DNA of 64,000 bases from Variovorax paradoxus (lineage in GTDB: Bacteria > Pseudomonadota > Gammaproteobacteria > Burkholderiales > Burkholderiaceae_C): NCBI RefSeq assembly GCF_009755665.1, contig NZ_CP046622.1, forward strand, positions 5,510,401-5,574,400, written 5' to 3'. Below the pieces are notes generated by a model, which did no database searches, was not told the origin of the DNA, and saw nothing but the letters and a program-made list of their open reading frames with translations. Below are positions 38,758 to 47,802 of the stretch, in pieces. The position numbers and the translations under genes were made by a program. Positions within the stretch are counted from its first letter, which is position 1; every line of letters starts with the position of its first letter.

Positions 38758-39852
38758 ATGACAGCACCCCCGTCCCCGGCCACCGAGCCCGCACCCCCTG
38801 CCAACCCCATTCTCTGGACCGATCCGCAGCGCGCCGCGGTGTTCGAAGGCTGGCTGGCCGGCATTGCCGCCGCGCACCGCCTGCTGCCCGGCACCGTTCG
38901 CCTCGCGTCGGCCGATGCGAGCTTTCGGCGCTACTTCCGCGTCGACACTGCGGAGGCCGCCGGCACCCGCATCGTGATGGATGCGCCGCCCGACAAGGAA
39001 AACAGCGAACCGTTCGTGCACATCGCGCGCCTGATGGCCGAAGCCGGCGTCACGGCGCCGCGGGTGCTCGAGTGGGACCGGCCCAACGGCTTTCTGCTGC
39101 TCGACGATCTTGGCCACCAGACGATGCTCGACGTGATCGACCCGGCCAAGCCCGACGCGAGCCGCCCGCTCTACGACCAGGCGATCGACGCGCTGATCCG
39201 TTGGCAACTGGCGTCCAAGCCGGGCGTACTGCCGCCGTATGACAGGGCGTTGCTCGAGCGGGAGCTGGCGCTTTTCCCCGAGTGGTACATCGGCCGCCAC
39301 CGCGGCATTGCGGTCGAAGGCCAGCTCAAGGAGCGGCTGGATCGCAGCTTCAGGCTCATCGTGGAGAGCAACCTGGCCTCGCCCAGCGTCTACGTCCACC
39401 GCGACTTCATGCCGCGCAACCTGATGGTCAATGTGGCCCCCACGCTTGGCGTGCTCGACTTCCAGGACGCGGTCTACGGCCCGATCACCTACGACATCGC
39501 GAGCCTGATGCGCGACGCCTTCCTGAGCTGGGAAGAAGAATTCGTGCTCGACATCACCATCCGCTACTGGGAAGCCGCCCGCAAGGCCAAGCTGCCGGTC
39601 GATCCGGATTTCGGTGCTTTCTATCGTTCCGTCGAATGGATGGGCCTGCAGCGCCACCTCAAGGTCGCCGGCATCTTCGCCCGCCTGACGCTGCGCGACG
39701 GCAAGCCGCGCTACCTGGCGGACACACCGCGCTTCATCGCCTACATCCGCTCCACGGCCAGCCGCTACATGGAGCTGACTCCGCTGCTGCGCGTGATCGA
39801 CGAAATCGAAGGCAGCTCGGCCATCACCGGCTTTGCCTACGGCAGGGTCTAG
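38758..39852 (+). CDS. amgK: N-acetylmuramate/N-acetylglucosamine kinase
   Basis: This 364-residue aminoglycoside-phosphotransferase-fold kinase phosphorylates the anomeric position of MurNAc in peptidoglycan recycling. Key elements are SADASFRRYFRV near the N-terminus, the catalytic loop YVHRDFMPRNLMV and metal-binding VLDFQDAVYGPITYD. It is divergent from lptD, as in pseudomonads, but the usual next gene murU is missing here; rsmE follows directly (TAG then ATG). Confidence 0.93.
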   Translation: MTAPPSPATEPAPPANPILWTDPQRAAVFEGWLAGIAAAHRLLPGTVRLASADASFRRYFRVDTAEAAGTRIVMDAPPDKENSEPFVHIARLMAEAGVTAPRVLEWDRPNGFLLLDDLGHQTMLDVIDPAKPDASRPLYDQAIDALIRWQLASKPGVLPPYDRALLERELALFPEWYIGRHRGIAVEGQLKERLDRSFRLIVESNLASPSVYVHRDFMPRNLMVNVAPTLGVLDFQDAVYGPITYDIASLMRDAFLSWEEEFVLDITIRYWEAARKAKLPVDPDFGAFYRSVEWMGLQRHLKVAGIFARLTLRDGKPRYLADTPRFIAYIRSTASRYMELTPLLRVIDEIEGSSAITGFAYGRV

Positions 39853-40587
39853 ATGCCCCGTTTTCACTGCCCGGTGCCGCTGGCCGCCGGCGCCACACTG
39901 GCCCTGCCGCCCGGCGCCGCGCGCCACGTGCAAGTGCTGCGGATGCAACCCGGCGATGCACTCACGCTGTTCGACGGTTCCGGCGGCGAATACACGGCCA
40001 CGGTCGAGCGCATGGGGCGCAGCGACGTTTCCGTCACGGTCGGCGTCCACACGCCGGCGGAGCGCGAGGCTGCGCGCGCAGTGCATCTCGCGGTCGGCAT
40101 GCCCGCCAACGAGCGCATGGACTGGCTGGTCGAAAAAGCCACCGAACTGGGTGTTGCAAGCATTCAGCCCCTTGCAACGGCCCACGGCGTGCTGCGCCTT
40201 TCAGGCGAACGCGCCGAGAAGAAGAGGGCGCACTGGGAGGCCATTGCCATTGCAGCGTGCGAGCAATGCGGCCGCAACCGCGTGCCGGTGATTCATCCGG
40301 TGCGGTCTTTCTCGAGTCCCTCGACATGGATCGATGCGGCGGCGGGCAAAGAGTCGCTGCGCCTCGTCCTGAGCCTGGCCGAAGGCACGCGCCGCTTGGC
40401 CGAAGCCATCGCGTCGGCTCCGGCCGACCGAAGCGTGCTGGTGCTGAGCGGTCCCGAAGGCGGCCTGAGCGCCGCTGAAGAGCAAGAAGCGCTCGCGTGC
40501 GGCTTTGCGCCGGTCACGCTCGGACCCCGTGTGCTGCGCGCCGAAACCGCGGCACTCGCCGCGCTGGTATCGCTAGCTGGAAACTAG
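39853..40587 (+). CDS. rsmE: 16S rRNA (uracil1498-N3)-methyltransferase
   Basis: This 244-residue SPOUT methyltransferase has an N-terminal PUA-like part (PPGAARHVQVLRMQPGD) and a C-terminal knot with VLSGPEGGLSAAEEQEA and VTLGPRVLRAETAALAAL, the AdoMet-binding knot signature of RsmE. It abuts amgK and is probably co-transcribed with it. Confidence 0.95.
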   Translation: MPRFHCPVPLAAGATLALPPGAARHVQVLRMQPGDALTLFDGSGGEYTATVERMGRSDVSVTVGVHTPAEREAARAVHLAVGMPANERMDWLVEKATELGVASIQPLATAHGVLRLSGERAEKKRAHWEAIAIAACEQCGRNRVPVIHPVRSFSSPSTWIDAAAGKESLRLVLSLAEGTRRLAEAIASAPADRSVLVLSGPEGGLSAAEEQEALACGFAPVTLGPRVLRAETAALAALVSLAGN

Positions 40588-40665
40588 GCCGGCCCGCGGG
40601 GTTGCGAGTTGCGGAACAATGCTTGCTTCACCCATTCGTCACAACCAGAGAAGGATCTTCACGTC

Positions 40666-42030
40666 ATGCTTCGCTCGCCACGCGCGCTCCGATTTGCGCC
40701 CCTCGCTCCCCTTGTGCTGGCCATGCTCTTCGCCGCCCAGGGTGCGCAGGCTCAGAACACCGCCGTGGCGCCCACGCCCGCGCAAGTCGCTCCCGAGGTC
40801 GACAAGGTCTTTACCCAACTGACGGCGGCGCCTTCGATCCAGAAGCTGCTCGACGCAGTCAAGGCCGACCACGACCGCTCGATCGAAGACCTGAAGATGC
40901 TGACCGAGATCGAGGCGCCCCCGTTCAAGGAACAGAAGCGCGCCGAAGCTTTTCTCGCGCGCATGAAGGCGCTTGGCCTCACCGACGCGAAGATCGATGC
41001 CGAAGGCAACGTGATCGGCCTGCGCAAGGGCACCGGCAACGGCCCCAAGCTGCTCATTTCGGCCCATCTCGACACCGTGTTTCCCTCCGGCACCGACGTG
41101 AAGGTGAAGGAGCGCGACGGCAAGCTGCACGCGCCCGGCATCGCGGACGACACGCGCGGCCTCTCGGTGCTGCTGTCGTGGCTCAAGGTGCTCAACGACA
41201 ACAAGGTGCAGACCGTGGGCGACCTGCTCTTCGTTGCCAATGTCGGCGAGGAAGAGCTCGGCAACCTGCGCGGCATGAAGGCCATCTTCCGCGACAACCT
41301 CGACATTGACGGCATGGTGGGGCTGGAGCCTTCGCCGGACGGCAACGTGCTGATTCTCGGCACCGCCAGCCACCGATATGAAGTCACGTTCAAGGGGCCG
41401 GGCGGCCACAGCTTTGCTGCCTTCGGCCAGGTGCCCAGCGCCATCCACGGCATGGGCCGCGCCATTGCCAAGATCGCGGAAGTGCGCACGCCCAGCTTCC
41501 CGAAGACCACCTTCACTGTCGGCACCGTGGGCGGCGGCACGTCGGTGAACACCATTGCGCCGGATGCGCGCATGGCGATCGACATCCGTTCGGACGACAT
41601 GGCGTCGCTGCTCGAAACCGAGAAGAAGATCCTCGCGGCCATCGACGAAGCCGTGGCCGAGGAAAACAAGCGCTGGAACGTGACCACGCTGAGCGCAAGC
41701 AACAAGCTGATCGGCGACCGGCCCGGCGGCCGTACGCCGTCCGACTCGGTGATCGTGGAGGCGGCCATCCGCTCGAACACCGCCTTCGGCCACAAGACGC
41801 TGCTGCGCGGCGGCAGCACCGACGCCAATGTGCCGATGTCGTACGGCATTCCGGCCATCATCATCGGTGGCGGCGGCAAGTCCACCGGCTTTCATGCCTT
41901 GAGCGAATCGATCGACGTGACAGACGCATGGAAAGGCGCGCAGAATTCGCTGGTGACAGTGCTCGGCCTGGTCGGTGTGCAAGGGGTCAGCCCCGCATTG
42001 CTGCCGAAGCGCGCGGCGCGCACCAAGTAA
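40666..42030 (+). CDS. exported M20 family metallopeptidase
   Basis: This 454-residue protein has a signal peptide (cleaved near AAQGAQAQ). Zinc ligands of the M20 family are in ISAHLDTVFPSG, GIADDTRGL and NVGEEELGN. The dimerisation domain (GPGGHSFAAFG) is present and the last ligand lies in the GGGGKSTGFHAL stretch. Substrates may be dipeptides or acylated amino acids; not determinable. AGAAGG lies about 15 bases upstream of the ATG, rather distant. Confidence 0.9.
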   Translation: MLRSPRALRFAPLAPLVLAMLFAAQGAQAQNTAVAPTPAQVAPEVDKVFTQLTAAPSIQKLLDAVKADHDRSIEDLKMLTEIEAPPFKEQKRAEAFLARMKALGLTDAKIDAEGNVIGLRKGTGNGPKLLISAHLDTVFPSGTDVKVKERDGKLHAPGIADDTRGLSVLLSWLKVLNDNKVQTVGDLLFVANVGEEELGNLRGMKAIFRDNLDIDGMVGLEPSPDGNVLILGTASHRYEVTFKGPGGHSFAAFGQVPSAIHGMGRAIAKIAEVRTPSFPKTTFTVGTVGGGTSVNTIAPDARMAIDIRSDDMASLLETEKKILAAIDEAVAEENKRWNVTTLSASNKLIGDRPGGRTPSDSVIVEAAIRSNTAFGHKTLLRGGSTDANVPMSYGIPAIIIGGGGKSTGFHALSESIDVTDAWKGAQNSLVTVLGLVGVQGVSPALLPKRAARTK

Positions 42031-42130
42031 TTTGTCACGCTGCGCGTTCGAAAGTGGGCAACCCCTTGCGCTCGCAGCTCATCTCGCTGGCGACAATGCC
42101 GGCAGTTCTGTCACACACCAAGGAAACGTC

Positions 42131-42592
42131 ATGGGAATGCTCGATTCGGTACTCGGCCAAGTGCTGGGAGGCGCTGCCCAACAGCAGCACCCACAAGGCG
42201 GCGGCATCGGCGGCTTGGGAGATCTCGGCGGCCTGGCCGGCGCGCTGGGCGGCCTGCTCGCCAACAACGGCGGCCAAGGCGGCCTGGGAGGCCTGGTCTC
42301 CAAGTTTGAACAGGCCGGCATGGGCGACGTGATCGGCTCCTGGATCGGCAAGGGAGAAAACCAGCCGGTCTCCGGCGGCCAACTGCAAGACGCATTGGGC
42401 AGCGACACCATCGCCAACATCGCTTCCAAGCTCGGCATCAATGCGCAAACCCTGCTGCCCATGCTGGCGGCCATGTTGCCCACCCTCATCGACCAGCTCA
42501 CGCCGCAAGGCAAGGTGCCGGAGCAAGGCCTCGACACGCCGAACGACCTCCTGGGTTCACTCGGCAGCCTGCTGCAGAACAAGCAGCTGTAA
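42131..42592 (+). CDS. yidB: YidB family (DUF937) protein
   Basis: This 153-residue Gly-rich protein opens MGMLDSVLGQVLGG and has repeated GGLGG tracts up to residue ~60. The conserved C-terminal domain (GQLQDALGSDTIANIASKLG and LLPMLAAMLPTLIDQLTPQG) is the YidB/DUF937 core. Function unknown. AGGAAA precedes the ATG. A strong terminator follows. Confidence 0.87.
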   Translation: MGMLDSVLGQVLGGAAQQQHPQGGGIGGLGDLGGLAGALGGLLANNGGQGGLGGLVSKFEQAGMGDVIGSWIGKGENQPVSGGQLQDALGSDTIANIASKLGINAQTLLPMLAAMLPTLIDQLTPQGKVPEQGLDTPNDLLGSLGSLLQNKQL

Positions 42593-42612
42593 GCCGATTT
42601 GCTCAAAGAATT

Positions 42613-42639
42613 AAGGCGCCCGCGAGGGCGCTTTTTTTT
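42613..42639 (+). terminator. rho-independent terminator after yidB
   Basis: GCGCCC (42616-42621) and GGGCGC (42626-42631) pair around GCGA and are followed by eight T. Confidence 0.9.
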
Positions 42640-42710
42640 GGCTGGCGCATTCGGGGCGAATCACGTAGAACCTCAGCCTTCATGCCGCAACCTGCTTCCA
42701 CCTTCTTCCG

Positions 42711-43886
42711 ATGAACCGCAACCTCTGGCTGCTTGCCATCTGCCAGGGCTTGTTCCTGACCAACAACGTCACGTTCATTGCGATCAACGGCTTGGTGGGC
42801 CTGAGCATTGCGCCGCGCGGCTGGATGGCCACGCTGCCGATCATGGGCTACGTGGTGGGCGGTGCGCTGACTACCGGGCTGGTGGCGCGCACGCAGCAGC
42901 GCTTCGGGCGGCGCGGGTCGTTCCAGATCGGCCTGGCGGTCGGGCTCGGGTCGGCCTTGCTGTGCGCGTTCGCGGTGGTTTCCAAGAACTTCTGGCTGCT
43001 GTGCTTTGCCACCGTGGTGGCCGGCTACTACAACGCCAACGCCGGCCTCTACCGTTTTGCAGCCGCCGAACTCGCGGCACCGGCGTGGCGCGAGAAGGCC
43101 GTGTCGCTCGTGATGGCCGGCGGATTGATCGGCGCGGTGGCGGGGCCCAACCTCGCGACGGCCACGCGCGAAGTGTTCGCCGTGCCGTTTGCGGGTGCCT
43201 ACATTGCGCTGGCGGCGGTGGCCCTGCTGTCGATGGTGTTCATGCGCTTCATTGAATTTCCGCCCCCGCTCACACGCCAGCAGGCGATGGGTGGAAGGAC
43301 GTTGTCGCAGCTCATCCGCCAGCCGGTGTTCATCGTGGCGGCCGCGGCGGGTGCGTTGGGTTTTGGCGTGATGAACCTGCTGATGGCCGCCACGCCGATT
43401 GCGATGCAGATCTGCAGCCTGCCTTTCTCCGATGCCGCACTGGTGCTCGAATGGCACGTGATCGGCATGTTCGCACCCGGCTTCTTCACCGGCCACCTGA
43501 TCCGCCGCTTCGGCGCGCTGCCGGTGATGGGTGTGGGGGTTGCGCTCAACTTCGGCTGCATTGCCGTCGCGCTCTCGGGTGTGGAGCTTCAGCATTTTCT
43601 CGTGGCGCTGTGCCTGCTGGGCGTGGGCTGGAACTTCCTGTTCACCGGCAGCACCACGCTTTCGCTCACGGCCTACACGGCGGAAGAACGAGACCGGGCG
43701 CAGGGCGCGCTCAACTTCTGCGTGTTCGCGACAGTGGCACTGACCTCGTTCGCCTCGGGCGTGCTGGTCACGACGCAGGGCTGGCAGCTGTTGAACTACG
43801 GTTCGCTGGTGCCGGTGGTGCTCACGGGCGCGGGGCTGCTGTGGCTTGCGAAGTCCCGCCGGCGCGAGGCCGCCGCGAACGCCTGA
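42711..43886 (+). CDS. MFS transporter
   Basis: This 391-residue protein has about 12 hydrophobic helices. The segment between TM2 and TM3 is RTQQRFGRRGSFQIG, the usual major-facilitator loop, and the second half has GHLIRRFGALPVMG in the matching place. Substrate unknown. It lies convergent to an alpha/beta hydrolase gene, separated by 7 bp. Confidence 0.9.
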   Translation: MNRNLWLLAICQGLFLTNNVTFIAINGLVGLSIAPRGWMATLPIMGYVVGGALTTGLVARTQQRFGRRGSFQIGLAVGLGSALLCAFAVVSKNFWLLCFATVVAGYYNANAGLYRFAAAELAAPAWREKAVSLVMAGGLIGAVAGPNLATATREVFAVPFAGAYIALAAVALLSMVFMRFIEFPPPLTRQQAMGGRTLSQLIRQPVFIVAAAAGALGFGVMNLLMAATPIAMQICSLPFSDAALVLEWHVIGMFAPGFFTGHLIRRFGALPVMGVGVALNFGCIAVALSGVELQHFLVALCLLGVGWNFLFTGSTTLSLTAYTAEERDRAQGALNFCVFATVALTSFASGVLVTTQGWQLLNYGSLVPVVLTGAGLLWLAKSRRREAAANA

Positions 43887-43893
43887 ACGCCGC

Positions 43894-44742
43894 TCAGCGG
43901 GGCGGAAAGCGCCGGTCAAGCCACCGCTGCAGCGCGGCGAACACGGGCCCGGCATCCAGCTCGTTGAATATCTCGTGGTACAGGGCCTCGAAGCAATGCG
44001 CCTCGACCATGCCACCGGGCGCGGCCGCCGCGGCAAAGGCACGGCTGGCGGCCGGCCTCACGAGATGATCGTCGCCCGCATACATCAACAGCGTGGGCAC
44101 CGGCCAATGCGGGGCGGCCTGCTGGATGGCCGCGCCTTCGTGCGCGAGAAAACGCGCGAGCCGGCTGCCGACGCGGTCGTGCGTGAGCGGATCGGCGCGG
44201 TAGGCCTGCACGACGTCCGGGTCGTGCGAAAGAAAATTGTCGTCGAGCCCGTTGCCGACACGCAGGTTCGGCGCAATGCGCGGCAGCACCGCGAGCAGCG
44301 CCTTCTGTAAAGCGTTCAGGCCGGGATCGAGCCCCGGCGACGACAGCACGAGCCCATCGACCGGCCGAAGGCCACGCGACACCAGGCTGGCCGCGACCAA
44401 CCCGCCCAGGCTGTGGCCCAGCAGCACCAGCGGCGAGCCGGCGTTCTCGCGGCGAGCGTCGTCGACGACCAGCGCAAGATCTTCGACCAGCCGCAGCTCG
44501 CTCGGCAAGCCGCCGCGAGCGCCCGAGGATTCGCCGTGGCCGTGATGGTCGTACGCCCATACGGCAAAGTTCCACTCATGCAGGCGCGCCGCAAGCCCGG
44601 CATAGCGCCCGGCGTGCTCGCCGAGCCCGTGCACCAGGACCACAACCGCACGCGGCGCGCCGGCCGCGGGAAGACGGCGCAGCGCCAGCGTTTCGCCGTC
44701 CGGCGCGGACAATGAAACGCGCCCCGCCGCAGGTCCGCTCAA
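43894..44742 (-). CDS. alpha/beta hydrolase, monoacylglycerol lipase-like
   Basis: This 282-residue protein has VVLVHGLGEHAGRYAGLAAR, the oxyanion region typical of monoacylglycerol lipases, and the nucleophile elbow LLGHSLGGLVAAS (Ser near residue 118). The Asp and His of the triad are placed toward the C-terminus (YAGDDHLVRP, MVEAHCFEALYHE). The start is TTG at 44742, overlapping the stop of the upstream peptidase gene (TTGA). Confidence 0.87.
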   Translation of the reverse strand: MSGPAAGRVSLSAPDGETLALRRLPAAGAPRAVVVLVHGLGEHAGRYAGLAARLHEWNFAVWAYDHHGHGESSGARGGLPSELRLVEDLALVVDDARRENAGSPLVLLGHSLGGLVAASLVSRGLRPVDGLVLSSPGLDPGLNALQKALLAVLPRIAPNLRVGNGLDDNFLSHDPDVVQAYRADPLTHDRVGSRLARFLAHEGAAIQQAAPHWPVPTLLMYAGDDHLVRPAASRAFAAAAAPGGMVEAHCFEALYHEIFNELDAGPVFAALQRWLDRRFPPR

Positions 44743-46250
44743 GCGGCAACCGGCTCCGCGGCGGCGGTGCGGTGCGCAGCCGGCAAAGCCGCGATCACTT
44801 CAGCCACGGCGGCCGTCAGCTTCTTGGCATAGGGCACATGCAGGAACTCGTTGGGGCCATGCGCATTGCTCTTCGGGCCGAGCACGCCGCAGACCATCAT
44901 CTGCGCCTTGGGAAAACCTGCGCTCAGCATGTTCATCAGCGGAATGGTGCCGCCCTGGCCGATGTAGCCGCACGATGCACCGAAGTGCGCCTGCGAAGCC
45001 TTGTTGAGCGCGTCTTCGAACCAGGGGGTGATCGTCGGCGCGTTCCAGCCGGTGGCGCCGCCGCCGCTTTCGAACGTGACACGCGCCTGGTAGGGCGCGT
45101 TGTCCTCGAGCAGCGCCTTCAGCTTCTGCACCGCCTCGGCCGCGTCGACCAGCGGCGGCAGGCGCAGCGAGAGCTTGAACGCCGTATAGGGGCGCAGCAC
45201 GTTGCCCGCGTCCTTCAGCGCCGGAAAGCCTTCGGCGCCGGTGACCGACAGCGTGGGCTTCCAGGTGCGGTTGAGCAGCGCCTCCACCGGGTCGGTGGTG
45301 GTCGGCAGCGCGAACATGGTCGAGCCGCCGCAGTCGTAGTGCGCCCACGGAAAGCGCTTGTAGACCTCTTCGCCGAGGATCGCGGCGGTGGCCTTGGCCT
45401 GCGCCAGGCGGTCGGCCGGCACTTCGCAATGGAAGCTCGCGGGCAGCAGGCGCCCGGTAGCGCTGTCTTCGAGCCGGTCGAGCACCTGCCGCATGATGCG
45501 GAAGCTCGACGGCACCAGGCCCGACGCGTCGCCGGAGTGAATGCCCTCGGTCAGCACCTCCACCTTGAGCGTGCCGCTGGCCATGCCGCGCAGCGACGTG
45601 GTGAGCCACAGCTGGTCGTAGTTGCCGGCGCCGGAGTCGAGGCAGATCACCAGTTCCACATTGCCCAGCCGCGGGCGCAGCGCATCGACGTACGGCAGCA
45701 GGTCGTAGGAGCCGCTTTCCTCGCAGGTCTCGATGATCCCGACGATGCGTGGATGGGCCGCGCCCTGGTTCTTGAGCGCCTGAAGCGCCGCCACGCTCGC
45801 GTAGACCGCATAGCCGTCGTCGGCGCCGCCGCGGCCATAGAGCAGGCCGTTCTCGTACTTGGGCGTCCAGGGGCCGAGGTCGTTGCGCCAGCCGGTGAAT
45901 TCGGGTTGCTTGTCGAGGTGGCCGTACATCAGCACGGTCTCGCTCATGTCGGTGCCGGTGGCCGGCACTTCGAAGAACAGCACCGGCGTACGGCCTTCGA
46001 GCCGCACTATTTCCAGCTTCAGGCCTTCGACCTTCTGCGCCTCGACCCAGGCGGCGGCGTTGCGCAGCACCGTTTCCAGGTAGCCGTTGGCCGACCAGTC
46101 CTTGTCGAAGCCCGGCGACTTGGCGGGAATGGCGATGTAGTCGGTGAGTTGCCTGACGATGTCGCCGTCCCATTGGGCGGTGACATCGGAGAGGGCGCGC
46201 TCGGCGTCGAGCGTTCCGGCGGGCATTTCGCGGTGCAGGGGGGCGTTCAT
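44739..46250 (-). CDS. M20 family metallopeptidase (carnosinase/ArgE-DapE-like)
   Basis: This 503-residue cytosolic zinc peptidase has metal motifs VLMYGHLDKQPE, YGRGGADDGYA and IIETCEESGS. The dimerisation domain lies at residues ~225-380. It is longer than DapE and close to the M20 dipeptidases. Start at 46250 (MNAPLHREMP); an ATG at 46286 is also in frame. Its stop overlaps the hydrolase start. Confidence 0.92.
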   Translation of the reverse strand: MNAPLHREMPAGTLDAERALSDVTAQWDGDIVRQLTDYIAIPAKSPGFDKDWSANGYLETVLRNAAAWVEAQKVEGLKLEIVRLEGRTPVLFFEVPATGTDMSETVLMYGHLDKQPEFTGWRNDLGPWTPKYENGLLYGRGGADDGYAVYASVAALQALKNQGAAHPRIVGIIETCEESGSYDLLPYVDALRPRLGNVELVICLDSGAGNYDQLWLTTSLRGMASGTLKVEVLTEGIHSGDASGLVPSSFRIMRQVLDRLEDSATGRLLPASFHCEVPADRLAQAKATAAILGEEVYKRFPWAHYDCGGSTMFALPTTTDPVEALLNRTWKPTLSVTGAEGFPALKDAGNVLRPYTAFKLSLRLPPLVDAAEAVQKLKALLEDNAPYQARVTFESGGGATGWNAPTITPWFEDALNKASQAHFGASCGYIGQGGTIPLMNMLSAGFPKAQMMVCGVLGPKSNAHGPNEFLHVPYAKKLTAAVAEVIAALPAAHRTAAAEPVAA

Positions 46251-46342
46251 CGGTGGGTTCTCCGCGGGGGTGACGAAAAATCGCATTTTGCGCCTCGCCG
46301 CGACCCCGCGTAGAGTGCGGCGATCTCAACCCGGAGCGCAAT

Positions 46343-47140
46343 GTGAGCAAGGCAACATCGACTCGGACTCAGGCCAATATCAAGGTGGGCATCGGCGGCT
46401 GGACCTACGAGCCCTGGCGCGACAACTTCTATCCCAAGGGGCTCGCGCACGCAAAGGAGCTGCGCTATGCGAGCCGCAAGGTCAGCGCCATCGAGATCAA
46501 CGGCACCTACTACAGCACCTTCAAGCCCGAGACTTTCCGCAAGTGGCACGACGAGGTGCCCGACGACTTCATGTTCTCCATGAAAGCCTCGCGCTTTTCG
46601 ACCAACCGCAAGGTGCTTGCCACCGCGGGAGACTCGATCCAGCGCTTCATCGACAGCGGCGTGAGCGAGCTAGGCGAGAAGCTCGGGCCGATCGTGTGGC
46701 AGTTCATGCCCACCAAACAGTTCGATGCCGAAGACTTCGAGGCCTTTCTGGAGCTGCTGCCTAAGAAAGAAGGCAGCCGCGCACTACGTCACGTGATGGA
46801 CGTGCGGCATGAGAGCTTCATCAACCCCGCCTACCGGGCGCTCGCGAAGAAGTACAAGGTGTCGACCGTGTTCACCGACGCCGACAAGTTTCCGTCGTTC
46901 GAGGAGCCCGAGGGCGACTTTGCCTATGCGCGGCTCATGATGGCCGATGCCAAGCTCAAGACCGGCTATGCGCCGAAAGCGCTCGACGGCTGGGCCGAAC
47001 GCGCTCGGCAATGGGCCGAAGCGCCGAAGAAGCGGGACGTGTTCGTCTACTTCATCAACGGCGCCAAAGAAAAAGCACCGGCCGCGGCCGGTGCCTTGCT
47101 GGAGCGCCTGGGTTGGAAGCCGCCCGAAGAGGCGGCCTAG
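46343..47140 (+). CDS. DUF72 domain protein
   Basis: This 265-residue TIM-barrel-like protein of the DUF72 (YecE) family opens VGIGGWTYEPWRDNFYPKGL and contains INGTYYSTFKPETF and FMFSMKASRF in their usual places. No enzymatic activity is established for the family. GTG start at 46343, with GGAG about 8 bases before it. Divergent from the M20 peptidase gene; convergent and 7 bp from the bactofilin gene. Confidence 0.9.
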   Translation: MSKATSTRTQANIKVGIGGWTYEPWRDNFYPKGLAHAKELRYASRKVSAIEINGTYYSTFKPETFRKWHDEVPDDFMFSMKASRFSTNRKVLATAGDSIQRFIDSGVSELGEKLGPIVWQFMPTKQFDAEDFEAFLELLPKKEGSRALRHVMDVRHESFINPAYRALAKKYKVSTVFTDADKFPSFEEPEGDFAYARLMMADAKLKTGYAPKALDGWAERARQWAEAPKKRDVFVYFINGAKEKAPAAAGALLERLGWKPPEEAA

Positions 47141-47147
47141 GAGCGGA

Positions 47148-47666
47148 TCAGGCGGCCGCTTGCAGCGACTGCTTGGCGCCGAAGCTGATCTCGCCCGAGA
47201 GCTGGCCGCCTTCTTCGATCACGATCTTGCCGTAGCGGATCTTGCCGGTGACCTTGCCGGTCGAATGGATCACGAGCTTTTCGCGCACCGTGAGGCTGCC
47301 GTCGAAAACGCCACGGATTTCGGCGATGTCGATTTCGGCCGAGCCCTTGAATTCACCCTGTTCGGCGATCTGCATCAGGCGCGAGTCCATGGTCGCTTCA
47401 ACCAGGCCTTCGACCACGAGCGTGTCGCAATCGGTGATCTCGACGCCCTTGAGCTTGATGTTGGGGCCGACGGTAAGCTTGCTGCCGCCTTCCTTGGCGG
47501 CGGGAGCGGCCGCCGGAGCCAGGCCGCCTTGCTGTGCGGTGAGGGAAGAAGGGTTGACGGGCGAACCCGAGAGATTGGTGCCCGAGCCCACCAGCGGCGC
47601 GGGGCGGGAGGTCAACGAGTCGGTGTCACGATCACGCTTGCCGAAAAATGGGGACTGTGTAGCCAA
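47148..47666 (-). CDS. bactofilin family cytoskeletal protein
   Basis: This ~172-residue protein has a disordered N-terminus and a beta-helical bactofilin domain (residues ~65-165), with GPNIKLKGVEITDCDTLVVEG and repeating strand-turn units ending GGQLSGEISFG. Bactofilins polymerise without nucleotide and scaffold cell-shape or polar functions. I prefer the TTG at 47666 (then ATQSPFFGK) because GAGGAG lies about 7 bases upstream. An ATG at 47705 is also in frame but has no ribosome-binding site. Confidence 0.85.
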   Translation of the reverse strand: MATQSPFFGKRDRDTDSLTSRPAPLVGSGTNLSGSPVNPSSLTAQQGGLAPAAAPAAKEGGSKLTVGPNIKLKGVEITDCDTLVVEGLVEATMDSRLMQIAEQGEFKGSAEIDIAEIRGVFDGSLTVREKLVIHSTGKVTGKIRYGKIVIEEGGQLSGEISFGAKQSLQAAA

Positions 47667-47802
47667 AGGGGAGCTCCTCAACAAAGGGGCTATCGTAAGA
47701 ACCACTCCATGGCCTGCCGCACTTCATTGCGCAAGAAACGTAACTGAATAAATCTCCGCCGGGCTGGACAATGCCCCTTTCCGTGACCTCCTGGTTCGCA
47801 AG

